Translations under genes and position numbers: made by a program | Notes under the pieces: generated by a model | Seen by the model: the letters and a program-made list of their open reading frames with translations, nothing else | The model's database searches: none | Told to the model about the DNA's origin: nothing | Shown: positions 1-7,685 of the stretch, piece after piece | Position numbering within the stretch: position 1 is the stretch's first letter | Layout: each line of letters begins with the position of its first letter | NCBI GenBank assembly: GCA_015069465.1 | Contig: SVIO01000004.1 | Coordinates: forward strand, 1 to 64,000 | Origin: Clostridiales bacterium | GTDB lineage: Bacteria > Bacillota > Clostridia > Christensenellales > Borkfalkiaceae | DNA length: 64,000 nucleotides | Direction: 5' to 3'

Positions 1-66
<66 letters not shown>

Positions 67-68
67 GG

Positions 69-113
69 AAAACACCTGTAAATCACTAATGATTTATGGT
101 GTTTTTCTTTTTT
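69..113 (+). terminator. intrinsic terminator after tRNA-Arg
   Basis: The arms AACACC and TAAATCA pair with TGATTTA and GGTGTT around a CTAA loop with a small internal bulge. A T-rich tract follows. It ends the tRNA transcript just inside the island. Confidence 0.85.
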
Positions 114-361
114 AAAATTTTTACAAAAATTCAAAAAGTTCACAAATTTCTGCACGAAAAATGCACGCCCTTAAATATGGTGACCTTTGGACCTTGTTAA
201 GTATCGTTATATAAGACTGACTAAAAAAGTTGTTTCGCCTTGTCTGTCTCGCTGTAGTGTAGTAGACTAAAGACAGAGATAAGAAAATATTGAGTTTAGT
301 ATTTTAGCAAAAAATTGTAAGCATTATTGTTTTTTTATAATAAAGCAATATTTTTATTTAA
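114..361. other. noncoding left end of the island
   Basis: No gene is seen in this stretch. It contains one copy of CAAAAAGTTCACAAATT at 132-148, which recurs at 3608-3624 near the other end in the same orientation. The rest is AT-rich with no further structure I can support. Confidence 0.5.
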
Positions 362-390
362 TTGCATTAAATTATGTAAAGTGCTATAAT
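362..390 (+). promoter_or_regulatory. promoter of the LRR lipoprotein gene
   Basis: TTGCAT at 362-367 and TATAAT at 385-390 are 17 bases apart, with the ribosome binding site AGGAGA at 421-426 and ATG at 435 downstream. Confidence 0.75.
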
Positions 391-434
391 TAAAAATAAC
401 GATTATTTTGTTGAGACTTTTAGGAGAAAGATTT

Positions 435-2921
435 ATGAAAAAGAAAATCTTAGCAATTTTAATATTAATCCTTGTAATATGCACGTGCGTGTTTACATTT
501 GCAGCGTGTGGTGATAAAGAAGAAACGTTTAAAGTTAATTTTGTGGTAGATAATGATATATACGCAACAATTGATACAAGGGGTAACGAAGTAATATCTA
601 TCCCCGAAAACCCTACAAAAGAAAAACACTCTTTTGATGGTTGGTATTGGGATAAAGATGTTTGGGAAAAACCTTTTATGGATGACTCACTTTTAGATTC
701 CCCACTCTCAAGTGACATTAGTGTTTACGCAAAATTTACGGAAAAGCATACTAACGCACCTTATATCGTAGAGTATTATTTGCAAAATCTTGAAGATGAT
801 AATTACACATTAGATAATATGCGTAGTTTTGAAGCAATTGGAATAGTTGGCGAAATAGCAAGCGTAACACCAGTAGATATTGAACATTTTACTTATAATG
901 CTTCAATCAGTAAATTAAGTGGTAGAATTGATGAAAACGACACGCTCGTACTAAATGTATATTATACAAGAAACATTTACACATTATCGATAAACAATGC
1001 TTCTGCAGGTAGCATAACCAATGCAGGAAGTTATAAATATGGAACAGTGATAACATCAACTGCAACAATGCCGAATCTGGGCTATGATTTTGGTTGGTAT
1101 AGTGGAAATAAATTGTTGTTTAGTGACACAATTTATACTTTTATAGTAGAATCAAATGTAATTGCTAAGTATGAAGTTAAAAACGAAATGTCTAATTTCA
1201 TTTTTACATCAAGCACAACTGTTTGTAGTATTACCAGTGTTATGGATAAAATGATAACCGAAATTAGTGTGCCGAACTATGTAACGAAAATTTCAGCTGG
1301 AGCTTTTCTTGGTTGTACTGCATTGTTAAGTCTAGAAGTTGGAGAAGGGGTAGTTGAAATAGGGGAAGACGCATTTTCTTCTTGTTATAATTTAAATAGA
1401 GTGAATTATCTAGGGACTATAGATACATGGGTTCAAATTAACTTTGAAGGTTTGTTATCTAATCCATTATATTTTGCAGGTATTTTATATATAGATGATA
1501 TACTAGCGACCGAAGCAATTTTAACAAATATATACAAAATAAATGATTATGCATTCTACAATTGCACTTCGTTGAAAAGTTTAACTACAGGTGACAGTGT
1601 AACGAGCATAGGGAAACTTGCATTCTACAATTGCACTTCGTTGAAAAGTTTAACTATAGGTGACAGTGTAACGAGTATAGGGGAACTTACATTTTCTAAT
1701 TGTGATTCATTGACAAGTGTAACAATAGGCAAAGGTGTAACAACTATAGGAGTTGGAGCATTTCAGTACTGTAGTGAATTAGTTGAAATAAATTTTAATG
1801 CAATTAATTGTGAGGACTTTTATAACGGCGTTTTTAGCATGATTAATGAAAAAGCAAAAGTCGTTTTTGGTGATAATGTAACGCAAATCCCACCATATCT
1901 ATTTTTTCTTTCAAAAATAAAAAGTGTTATTATTGGTAAAAATGTAGAAAGTATAGGTTCGCATGCATTTTATTGTTGTGAATCCTTAACAAATGTGCTT
2001 TTAGGCGATAATGTAAAACATATAGGGGAATCTGCATTTCGTAACTGCAGTTCATTAACAAGTATAGAAATACCAAACAGCGTAACAAGTATAGGTAATT
2101 CTGTGTTCTCTGGTTGTCCAATAGAAAAAGCTACAATACCTAGTATTGCAATAAGCAGTATTAGAAACTCTAAATTAAAAGAAGTAGTAATTATTGGTGG
2201 AGATAGTATAAGTTCTTCTGCGTTCTCTGGTTGCAGTTCATTAACAAGTATAGAAATACCAGCTAGCGTAACAAGTATAGGTTCTTCTGCATTCAATAGT
2301 TGCAGTTCATTAACAAGCATTGTAATACCGAATAGTGTAACAAACATAGGAGCATCTGCTTTTATTAATTGCACTTCATTAACAAGTTTAACAATTCCAG
2401 AAAATGTTGCACATATAGGGGATTCGGCGTTCAAGAATAACACATCTATAACAGAAATAAATTTTAATGCTGTCAATTGTGTAATTAACGGCGTCTCTAT
2501 ATTTCACGATGTAGGGAAAGATACTTCTGGTGTGAAAGTTATCATTGGTAATAGTGTGACACAAATACCAGCAAATTTGTTCAGTCCAGGAACACATGTG
2601 AGTTATCATAGACCTAAAATAAATAGTTTAATAATAGGAAATAATGTGAAAACGATAGGAGAAGAAGCGTTCTATAATTGTAACGGTTTAACAAGCGTGG
2701 TTATACCAGAGAGTGTAGAAAGAATAGGTTATGCGGCGTTTTATAATTGTACATCTTTAACGTCAGCAACATTTAAGGACACTTCAACTTGGTACATTAC
2801 TTCCTATTCTACTTCTTGGGAAAAGAAAGAAAATGGAACGTACATAAATGTAACAAATTCTTCAACAAATGCAATAAATTTAAACTCTGAGTACCGTTAT
2901 TATTATTTATATAAAAAGTAG
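435..2921 (+). CDS. BspA-like leucine-rich-repeat surface lipoprotein
   Basis: The protein is 828 residues, starting at ATG 435 behind AGGAGA; an in-frame upstream start at 408 is unlikely. A lipoprotein signal peptide ends at FAAC with Cys25. Next come an InlB/Listeria-Bacteroides-type repeat (about 30-100), a MucBP-like segment ending in YYTRN (about 108-185), and a second beta repeat. From about residue 260 to 810 it has many BspA-type (LRR_5) leucine-rich repeats of the form SVTSIGxxAFxxCxSLTS. Such proteins sit on the cell surface and bind host or other bacterial molecules; the ligand here is unknown. It is the main cargo of the tRNA island and is followed 17 nt later by a P-loop-like gene. 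Confidence 0.9.
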   Translation: MKKKILAILILILVICTCVFTFAACGDKEETFKVNFVVDNDIYATIDTRGNEVISIPENPTKEKHSFDGWYWDKDVWEKPFMDDSLLDSPLSSDISVYAKFTEKHTNAPYIVEYYLQNLEDDNYTLDNMRSFEAIGIVGEIASVTPVDIEHFTYNASISKLSGRIDENDTLVLNVYYTRNIYTLSINNASAGSITNAGSYKYGTVITSTATMPNLGYDFGWYSGNKLLFSDTIYTFIVESNVIAKYEVKNEMSNFIFTSSTTVCSITSVMDKMITEISVPNYVTKISAGAFLGCTALLSLEVGEGVVEIGEDAFSSCYNLNRVNYLGTIDTWVQINFEGLLSNPLYFAGILYIDDILATEAILTNIYKINDYAFYNCTSLKSLTTGDSVTSIGKLAFYNCTSLKSLTIGDSVTSIGELTFSNCDSLTSVTIGKGVTTIGVGAFQYCSELVEINFNAINCEDFYNGVFSMINEKAKVVFGDNVTQIPPYLFFLSKIKSVIIGKNVESIGSHAFYCCESLTNVLLGDNVKHIGESAFRNCSSLTSIEIPNSVTSIGNSVFSGCPIEKATIPSIAISSIRNSKLKEVVIIGGDSISSSAFSGCSSLTSIEIPASVTSIGSSAFNSCSSLTSIVIPNSVTNIGASAFINCTSLTSLTIPENVAHIGDSAFKNNTSITEINFNAVNCVINGVSIFHDVGKDTSGVKVIIGNSVTQIPANLFSPGTHVSYHRPKINSLIIGNNVKTIGEEAFYNCNGLTSVVIPESVERIGYAAFYNCTSLTSATFKDTSTWYITSYSTSWEKKENGTYINVTNSSTNAINLNSEYRYYYLYKK
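1551..1688 (+). repeat. 69-bp near-identical tandem duplication in the LRR region
   Basis: Two adjacent 69-bp units (1551-1619 and 1620-1688) are almost identical at DNA level, each encoding one 23-residue leucine-rich repeat. Other repeats in the gene have diverged at DNA level, so this pair looks like a recent duplication or gene-conversion event. Confidence 0.85.
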
Positions 2922-2938
2922 AGGAAAGGACAGACATT

Positions 2939-3460
2939 ATGTACAATAAAATTATTAATTGTAAAAACAAAAAGTGCAATAAAGCATGTGATAAGATTTT
3001 TTATAATAGCATGAAGGTGTTGACAATTTTTGAAACCAATAATAAAGGTAAAACAAAAATGTTAAGCCAGGTTATAAATTTAATGACGGAGATAGAAAGT
3101 GGATTTACCTGCATTGCGTATAAACAAAAAAATCATAAAAGTTCAATAGATAAAACATATGTGTTTAAGCAAAATAAATCTGGATTGATTATCGGCATTA
3201 CTACAAAAGGCGATACTTGTTGTTGCCTTGCGAAAGAATTTTTATTTATGCAAAATTACAATTGTGATTTGTATATTTGTGCTTCTCATATAAAAGGAGA
3301 AACTATAGATTGGTTATTGAAACGCACCGAAAAAGGATTACTTGTGCGTTGGCGAAAAGAAATAGCAAATCTTAAAAACATTGAAGATATTTGTAATGAA
3401 AATCAAGCAAAAAAACTTTTTATTTTAGTAAACAATTTACTGTCTTCTTATCCATTATAA
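2939..3460 (+). CDS. probable P-loop protein of unknown function
   Basis: The protein is 173 residues and I cannot name its family. Around residues 26-46 a beta strand (MKVLTIFE) runs into NNKGKTKMLSQ, which resembles a Walker A loop with its first glycine missing. A later segment, IGITTKGDTCC followed by NCDLYICASHIKGET, resembles the second half of small RecA-like NTPases. The N-terminus has an unusual cluster of Cys and Lys. The gene lies 17 nt after the LRR gene within the island and ends in its own terminator, so the two are probably co-transcribed. The product is likely cytoplasmic because no signal or membrane segment is seen. The NTPase assignment is tentative. Confidence 0.6.
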   Translation: MYNKIINCKNKKCNKACDKIFYNSMKVLTIFETNNKGKTKMLSQVINLMTEIESGFTCIAYKQKNHKSSIDKTYVFKQNKSGLIIGITTKGDTCCCLAKEFLFMQNYNCDLYICASHIKGETIDWLLKRTEKGLLVRWRKEIANLKNIEDICNENQAKKLFILVNNLLSSYPL

Positions 3461-3511
3461 TAGTAAAAGTAAGCATTGTTTTGTAGGGTTATCAACTATG
3501 GAACCAATTAT

Positions 3512-3551
3512 AACCTAATCCGAACTTAAAACTTGGATTAGGTTGTTTTTT
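3512..3551 (+). terminator. intrinsic terminator of the island operon
   Basis: AACCTAATCC pairs perfectly with GGATTAGGTT (10 bp), followed by GTTTTTT. A near-copy of its left half occurs in the tRNA-Ser terminator at 44335-44369. Confidence 0.9.
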
Positions 3552-3788
3552 GTAAAAATTTGACCTTTGCATCTTTATTAAAAATCTATAAAAATATGCT
3601 CGGTTCACAAAAAGTTCACAAATTCGTGCAAAAAATAGCAAAGATTGTATGATTAAATTTTAATAAGTATTTTTAAGTTTTGTATAGATATATTTCTCAA
3701 AATCATTAGGTAAAATCTAACTTTTTAAGGCATACTTAAATGTACTTAAAAGCAAATATAAAGCATTAAAAAAACATTTTTGGAGCGA
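3552..3788. other. noncoding right end of the island
   Basis: No gene is seen. It contains GTTCACAAAAAGTTCACAAATT at its left side, including the 17-bp repeat at 3608-3624 shared with 132-148. GTTCACAAA is present twice in a row, a pattern compatible with recombinase arm-type sites. This reading is inference. Confidence 0.45.
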
Positions 3789-3834
3789 CTACGGAACCGA
3801 AGGTCAGGGGTTCGAATCCCTTACGTTGCGCCAA
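3789..3834 (+). repeat. attachment-site repeat, copy 2 (46 bp)
   Basis: This is an exact copy of 21-66, lacking the 5' half of the tRNA, so it is not a functional tRNA gene. It marks the distal junction of the island. Confidence 0.9.
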
Positions 3835-3837
3835 ATA

Positions 3838-3869
3838 ATCCCAAAGCGATTTTTCGCTTTGGGATTTTT
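3838..3869 (+). terminator. intrinsic terminator beyond the second att copy
   Basis: ATCCCAAAGCGA pairs with TCGCTTTGGGAT (12 bp) and a T tract follows. It is probably the original terminator of tRNA-Arg before the island inserted. Confidence 0.9.
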
Positions 3870-4021
3870 GTTAAAAGCGCCCGTAAGAGATGAGAAGGTA
3901 GTTCGCCCGTCACATGAAGGACAAGCGAAGATGGGCAAGGGCATCGTAGCGAAGCGGAGATGTATCCCTTAGTTGCGCCAATAATAAATATAAATTTATA
4001 ATAGATAAAAAAGAAAACACC
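3870..4021. other. noncoding gap with a degenerate third att-like end
   Basis: No gene is seen. The sequence is less AT-rich than its surroundings at 3875-3980 and contains the imperfect hairpin GCCCGTC...GATGGGC. At 3964-3981 it carries ATCCCTTAGTTGCGCCAA, which is the end of the att repeat with one base missing. This may be the trace of an older insertion. Confidence 0.5.
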
Positions 4022-4062
4022 TTTACAGATAAGTTGACAGATGTAAATACAAGTAGTATAAT
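4022..4062 (+). promoter_or_regulatory. nad operon promoter with possible NiaR operator
   Basis: TTGACA at 4034-4039 and TATAAT at 4057-4062 are both perfect consensus, 17 bases apart. An inverted repeat, TTTACA (4022-4027) with TGTAAA (4042-4047), flanks the -35 box, and AGATGT and ACACCT half sites are also present. Because the NAD regulator gene niaR is in the operon, this dyad is a reasonable candidate operator. Promoter: seen; operator: inferred. Confidence 0.75.
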
Positions 4063-4098
4063 AAGGGCAAGATATATTATTGTCGGAGAGGTAAACAA

Positions 4099-5010
4099 AT
4101 GAAAGGGCAAATGGAAAAGAAAATCCGTGAACTTAAACAGCAAAAAAATGCAATTATTCTTGCGCATTATTATACGCCAGCAGAAATTCAAGAAGTTGCC
4201 GATTATATAGGGGATTCTTTTTATCTTGCAAAGGTGGCAAAACAAAGCGATGCCGATATGATAGTTTTTTGTGGCGTTTCTTTTATGGGCGAAAGTGCAA
4301 AAATTCTTAATTCAAACAAAAAGGTGTTAATGCCTGATATTACTGCCGATTGCGCTATGGCAAGAATGGTAAAAGAGGGCAAGATAGAAGAGATGCGAGC
4401 AAAATATGAAGATTTGGCAGTTGTTTGTTATATAAATTCAACAGCCGAACTAAAATGTAAAAGTGATGTATGCGTAACTTCATCTAACGCAGTTAAAATT
4501 GTAAAAAATTTGCCAAACAAAAACATTTTCTTTATTCCTGACAAAAATTTAGGGCGATTTGTTGCAGAGCAAGTGCCTGAAAAGAACATTATCTTAAATG
4601 ATGGATATTGTCCTATTCACGTAAAGATATTAACCGAAGAAGTTTTAGAAAAAAAGGGGTTATATCCTAATGCAAAAGTTTTATCACACCCTGAGTGCGA
4701 ACAAAGAATACTCGATATATCAGACTATATAGGAAGTACGGCTGAAATTATAGACTATGCAAAAAACTCTGATTGCAAGGAATTCATAATTTGCACAGAA
4801 GATGGTGTAAGGTATCAACTAGAAAAGGACAATCCAAACAAGAACTTTTACTTTACAAGAACAAGTCCTTGCTGTCAAGATATGAAACTTAACACATTAG
4901 AAAAACTTTTAAGGGTTTTAGAAACCGAAGAAAATCAAGTAGAATTAGACCAAGAAATTATTAAAAAGGCATTATTACCATTAGACAAGATGTTGGAGCT
5001 TGCAAAATAA
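4099..5010 (+). CDS. nadA: quinolinate synthase
   Basis: The 303-residue protein condenses iminoaspartate with dihydroxyacetone phosphate to quinolinate, the second step of de novo NAD synthesis. It has the family's N-terminal AHYYTPAEIQE motif, and conserved cysteines in VFCGVSFM, SDVCVTSSN and the C-terminal SPCCQDM region that ligate the 4Fe-4S cluster. Length is typical. The start at 4099 has a GGAGAGG ribosome binding site upstream; Met5 is an alternative. It is the first gene of the nadA-nadBC-niaR cluster, and its stop codon lies one base before the next ATG. Confidence 0.97.
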   Translation: MKGQMEKKIRELKQQKNAIILAHYYTPAEIQEVADYIGDSFYLAKVAKQSDADMIVFCGVSFMGESAKILNSNKKVLMPDITADCAMARMVKEGKIEEMRAKYEDLAVVCYINSTAELKCKSDVCVTSSNAVKIVKNLPNKNIFFIPDKNLGRFVAEQVPEKNIILNDGYCPIHVKILTEEVLEKKGLYPNAKVLSHPECEQRILDISDYIGSTAEIIDYAKNSDCKEFIICTEDGVRYQLEKDNPNKNFYFTRTSPCCQDMKLNTLEKLLRVLETEENQVELDQEIIKKALLPLDKMLELAK

Positions 5011-5011
5011 A

Positions 5012-7141
5012 ATGATTAAAACCGATATTGTAATAGTGGGGTGTGGCGCAGCAGGACTATTTTGTGCGCTAAACCTACCAAAAGACAAAAACATAATTAT
5101 AGTAACAAAAGATGAACTTGAAAAGAGCGATTCGTTTTTAGCACAAGGTGGGATATGTGTTCTTCACGATGACAAAGATTATGACGCTTTTTTTGAAGAC
5201 ACGATGAAAGCAGGGCATTATGAAAACAATCCAGAATCGGTTGATATAATGATACGCTCATCTCGTTCGGTTATACAAGAACTTGTAGATTGTGGTGTTC
5301 GCTTTGAAAAAGATGGCAACGATTTTGCTTACACAAAAGAAGGGGCACACTCAAGACCAAGAATTTTGTTCCACGAAGATGAAACAGGAAAAGAAATAAC
5401 TTCGCACCTATTAGAAGTTGTAAAAAAACTTCCAAATGTAACATTTATTGAAAAGTACACCATGGTGGATATTGTTAGCCGTGATAACTCGTGCTATGGC
5501 ATTATAGGTCACGATAAAGAAGGCAATTATTCTTGTATATTAGCAGATTATACGGTGTTTGCGACAGGTGGTATAGGTGGGCTATTCGAACACTCAACAA
5601 ACTATCCACACTTAACGGGCGATGCACTTGCAATTGCGTTAAAACACAATATTAAACTTCAAAACATCGATTATATTCAAATACACCCAACAACCTTGTT
5701 TGATAAAAGTGGTGGCAGAGAATTTTTAATTTCCGAATCGGTTAGGGGGGAAGGTGCAATTCTACTTAACGCAAAGGGCGAAAGGTTTGTCGATGAACTA
5801 AAGCCACGTGACGTTGTTGCCGATGCAATATTTAAAGAAATGAAAAAAGATGGTGCAGAAAACGTTTGGCTTTCAATGCTTCCAATTCCAAAAGAAGAAA
5901 TAATAACGCATTTTCCACATATATATCAACATTGTTTAGATGCAGGCTATGATGTTACTAAACAGCCTATTCCCGTTGTTCCATCGCAACATTATTTTAT
6001 GGGTGGAATAGACGTAGATAAAGATGGAAAAACATCTATGTCAAGGCTATATGCTGCAGGCGAAACGGCTTGTAATGGTGTGCATGGCAAGAATAGACTT
6101 GCAAGCAATTCCTTGTTAGAAAGTCTTGTGTGGGCGCAAAGGTCAGCAAAACAGATAGAAAAAAGTTATAATAAGTCAAACTTTAACGAGCAAGTTATAA
6201 TTGACCAAAACCAATATAAAAATTATAAAGAAAAATATAAAGAAGCCGTGCTTTCGGCAATTGAAAGAGAAAAAAGGAGAAAACCAACAATGAATAACGT
6301 AACAATGAAAATGAACGCAGATGAACTAATACTTAGCGCACTCAAAGAAGATATCACAAGCGAAGATATCACAACAAACTCAGTTATGAGAGAATATCAA
6401 GAAGGCGAAGTGGACCTTATATGTAAGCAAGACGGCGTGATTGCAGGTTTAGACGTGTTCAAAAGGGTTTTTGAACTTTTAGATAAAGATACAAAAATTA
6501 TTTTTTATCATAAAGATGGCGATGAAGTGAAAAAAGGTCAAAAAATCGCTTTAATTCGTGGCGATATTAGGGTGCTTTTATCTGGGGAAAGAACGGCACT
6601 TAATTTCTTGCAAAGAATGAGTGGCATTGCAACATATACTCGTGGTATTGCAAAATTGTTTGAAGGCACAAAAACAAAACTTTTAGACACAAGAAAAACA
6701 ACGCCAAACATGCGTGTCTTTGAAAAATACGCAGTAAAAGTTGGTGGTGGTTATAACCATAGATATAACTTAAGCGACGGCATTTTGTTAAAGGACAACC
6801 ACATCGGCGCAGCAGGTGGCGTAAAACAAGCAATTATGATGGCAAAAGAATATGCACCATTTGTTAGAAAAATTGAAGTGGAAGTTGAAAATCTAGATAT
6901 GCTAAAAGAAGCGTTAGAAGCAGGTGCAGATATCATTATGCTTGACAACATGTCTGTTGAAGATATGAGAGAAGCCGTAAAACTTTGCAAGGGAAAGGCA
7001 GAAACAGAATGCAGTGGCAACGTAACAAAAGAAAACGTCATTCGCCTTGTAGATATTGGCGTTGACTACGTTTCTAGTGGTGCGTTAACCCACTCTGCAC
7101 CTATACTTGACTTATCGTTAAAGAACTTACACGCTATCTAA
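5012..7141 (+). CDS. nadBC: L-aspartate oxidase / nicotinate-nucleotide pyrophosphorylase fusion
   Basis: One uninterrupted frame of 709 residues joins two enzymes. The first ~425 residues are NadB, with the FAD-binding VIVGCGAAGLFCALN, the SFLAQGGI region, HPTT, and GETACNGVHGKNRLASNSLLE. NadB oxidises aspartate to iminoaspartate for NadA and here lacks the long C-terminal helical domain of E. coli NadB. The last 284 residues are a full-length NadC, with ERTALNFLQRMSGIAT, LLDTRKTTP, KDNH and EVEVENLD, which makes nicotinate mononucleotide from quinolinate. ATG 5012 is preferred over an in-frame TTG at 5000. A good internal ribosome binding site and ATG 6290 mark the exact NadC boundary. Confidence 0.95.
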   Translation: MIKTDIVIVGCGAAGLFCALNLPKDKNIIIVTKDELEKSDSFLAQGGICVLHDDKDYDAFFEDTMKAGHYENNPESVDIMIRSSRSVIQELVDCGVRFEKDGNDFAYTKEGAHSRPRILFHEDETGKEITSHLLEVVKKLPNVTFIEKYTMVDIVSRDNSCYGIIGHDKEGNYSCILADYTVFATGGIGGLFEHSTNYPHLTGDALAIALKHNIKLQNIDYIQIHPTTLFDKSGGREFLISESVRGEGAILLNAKGERFVDELKPRDVVADAIFKEMKKDGAENVWLSMLPIPKEEIITHFPHIYQHCLDAGYDVTKQPIPVVPSQHYFMGGIDVDKDGKTSMSRLYAAGETACNGVHGKNRLASNSLLESLVWAQRSAKQIEKSYNKSNFNEQVIIDQNQYKNYKEKYKEAVLSAIEREKRRKPTMNNVTMKMNADELILSALKEDITSEDITTNSVMREYQEGEVDLICKQDGVIAGLDVFKRVFELLDKDTKIIFYHKDGDEVKKGQKIALIRGDIRVLLSGERTALNFLQRMSGIATYTRGIAKLFEGTKTKLLDTRKTTPNMRVFEKYAVKVGGGYNHRYNLSDGILLKDNHIGAAGGVKQAIMMAKEYAPFVRKIEVEVENLDMLKEALEAGADIIMLDNMSVEDMREAVKLCKGKAETECSGNVTKENVIRLVDIGVDYVSSGALTHSAPILDLSLKNLHAI
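6275..6292 (+). promoter_or_regulatory. internal ribosome binding site and start for free NadC
   Basis: AGGAGA at 6275-6280 is followed nine bases later by an in-frame ATG at 6290. Starting there would give a 284-residue NadC, the normal stand-alone length. The site could be a relic of separate genes or could still make free NadC beside the fusion. Confidence 0.7.
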
Positions 7142-7161
7142 CAACGCAAGGGGGATAATAG

Positions 7162-7674
7162 ATGAATGTAAATCAAAGGCGAAAGGAGATAATAAATCTT
7201 CTTTTGGCAAGCAAAACTCCCATCTCGGGTGGGGAACTATCTAAAAACTTTAATGTGTCTAGGCAAATTATAGTGCAAGATATAACCATACTAAAAGGCT
7301 TAGGTTATGAAATTATTTCAACGCATAATGGATATGTGCTTCAAAAATCTCCACTTGTAGAAAGGGTGTTTAAGTTAAAACATAGCAAAGACCAAACCGA
7401 AGATGAATTAAACACTATAATTGATTTAGGTGGCACGGTGGTTGATGTTTTTGTTTGGCACAAAGTATATGGCAAAATTTCTGCAAAATTAAACATTTTT
7501 TCAAGGCTACACGTAAAACAATTTTTGGAAGGTGTAAGAACAGGCAAATCCACCGAACTTATGGACATTACAGGGGGCTACCACTATCATACTATTCGTG
7601 CAGAATCGGAAGAAGTGTTAGATAAAATAGAAAAAACGCTTTTAAGCAAGCAATATATTGTAGATGGCGAGTAA
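7162..7674 (+). CDS. niaR: NiaR-type transcriptional repressor of NAD synthesis
   Basis: The 170-residue protein has an N-terminal HTH_11 winged helix (about 5-60) and a C-terminal 3H domain. The 3H domain has histidines at about 74, 100, 117, 141 and 143, including the WHKVYG and GGYHYHTI motifs. NiaR (YrxA) in Firmicutes represses NAD synthesis and niacin uptake genes with nicotinate as co-repressor. It lies 20 nt after nadBC with a GGGGG-rich ribosome binding site, so it likely represses its own operon through the dyad before nadA. The family is confident; the operator is inferred. Confidence 0.92.
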   Translation: MNVNQRRKEIINLLLASKTPISGGELSKNFNVSRQIIVQDITILKGLGYEIISTHNGYVLQKSPLVERVFKLKHSKDQTEDELNTIIDLGGTVVDVFVWHKVYGKISAKLNIFSRLHVKQFLEGVRTGKSTELMDITGGYHYHTIRAESEEVLDKIEKTLLSKQYIVDGE

Positions 7675-7685
7675 TTGGTAAAGGT

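Larger units (their letters stand above)
67..3834. mobile_element. tRNA-Arg-integrated genomic island, no integrase
   Basis: The segment lies between two perfect 46-bp direct copies of the tRNA-Arg 3' end. It holds two plus-strand genes: a leucine-rich-repeat surface lipoprotein and a small probable P-loop protein, each in its own sequence style compared with the housekeeping genes downstream. No integrase, excisionase or replication gene is visible. It is therefore either a decayed element, a satellite mobilised by an integrase elsewhere, or part of a tandem array whose integrase lies upstream of the window. A 17-bp repeat near both ends (132-148, 3608-3624) could be a recombinase arm site. 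Confidence 0.75.

Noticed and set aside
1551..1688. Tandem DNA repeats as a CRISPR-like array
   Set aside because: The 69-bp units are in frame, encode leucine-rich repeats and have no spacers.
1970..2476. Long minus-strand reading frame inside the LRR gene
   Set aside because: It is the antisense of the repeats, with no start signals, and arises from repeated codon patterns.
3789..3834. A second tRNA-Arg gene
   Set aside because: Only the 3' half from the anticodon loop is present; the D arm and 5' acceptor strand are missing.
3910..4245. Minus-strand reading frame of about 110 codons before nadA
   Set aside because: It overlaps the nadA start, has no ribosome binding site and covers the att scar; it is a chance frame.
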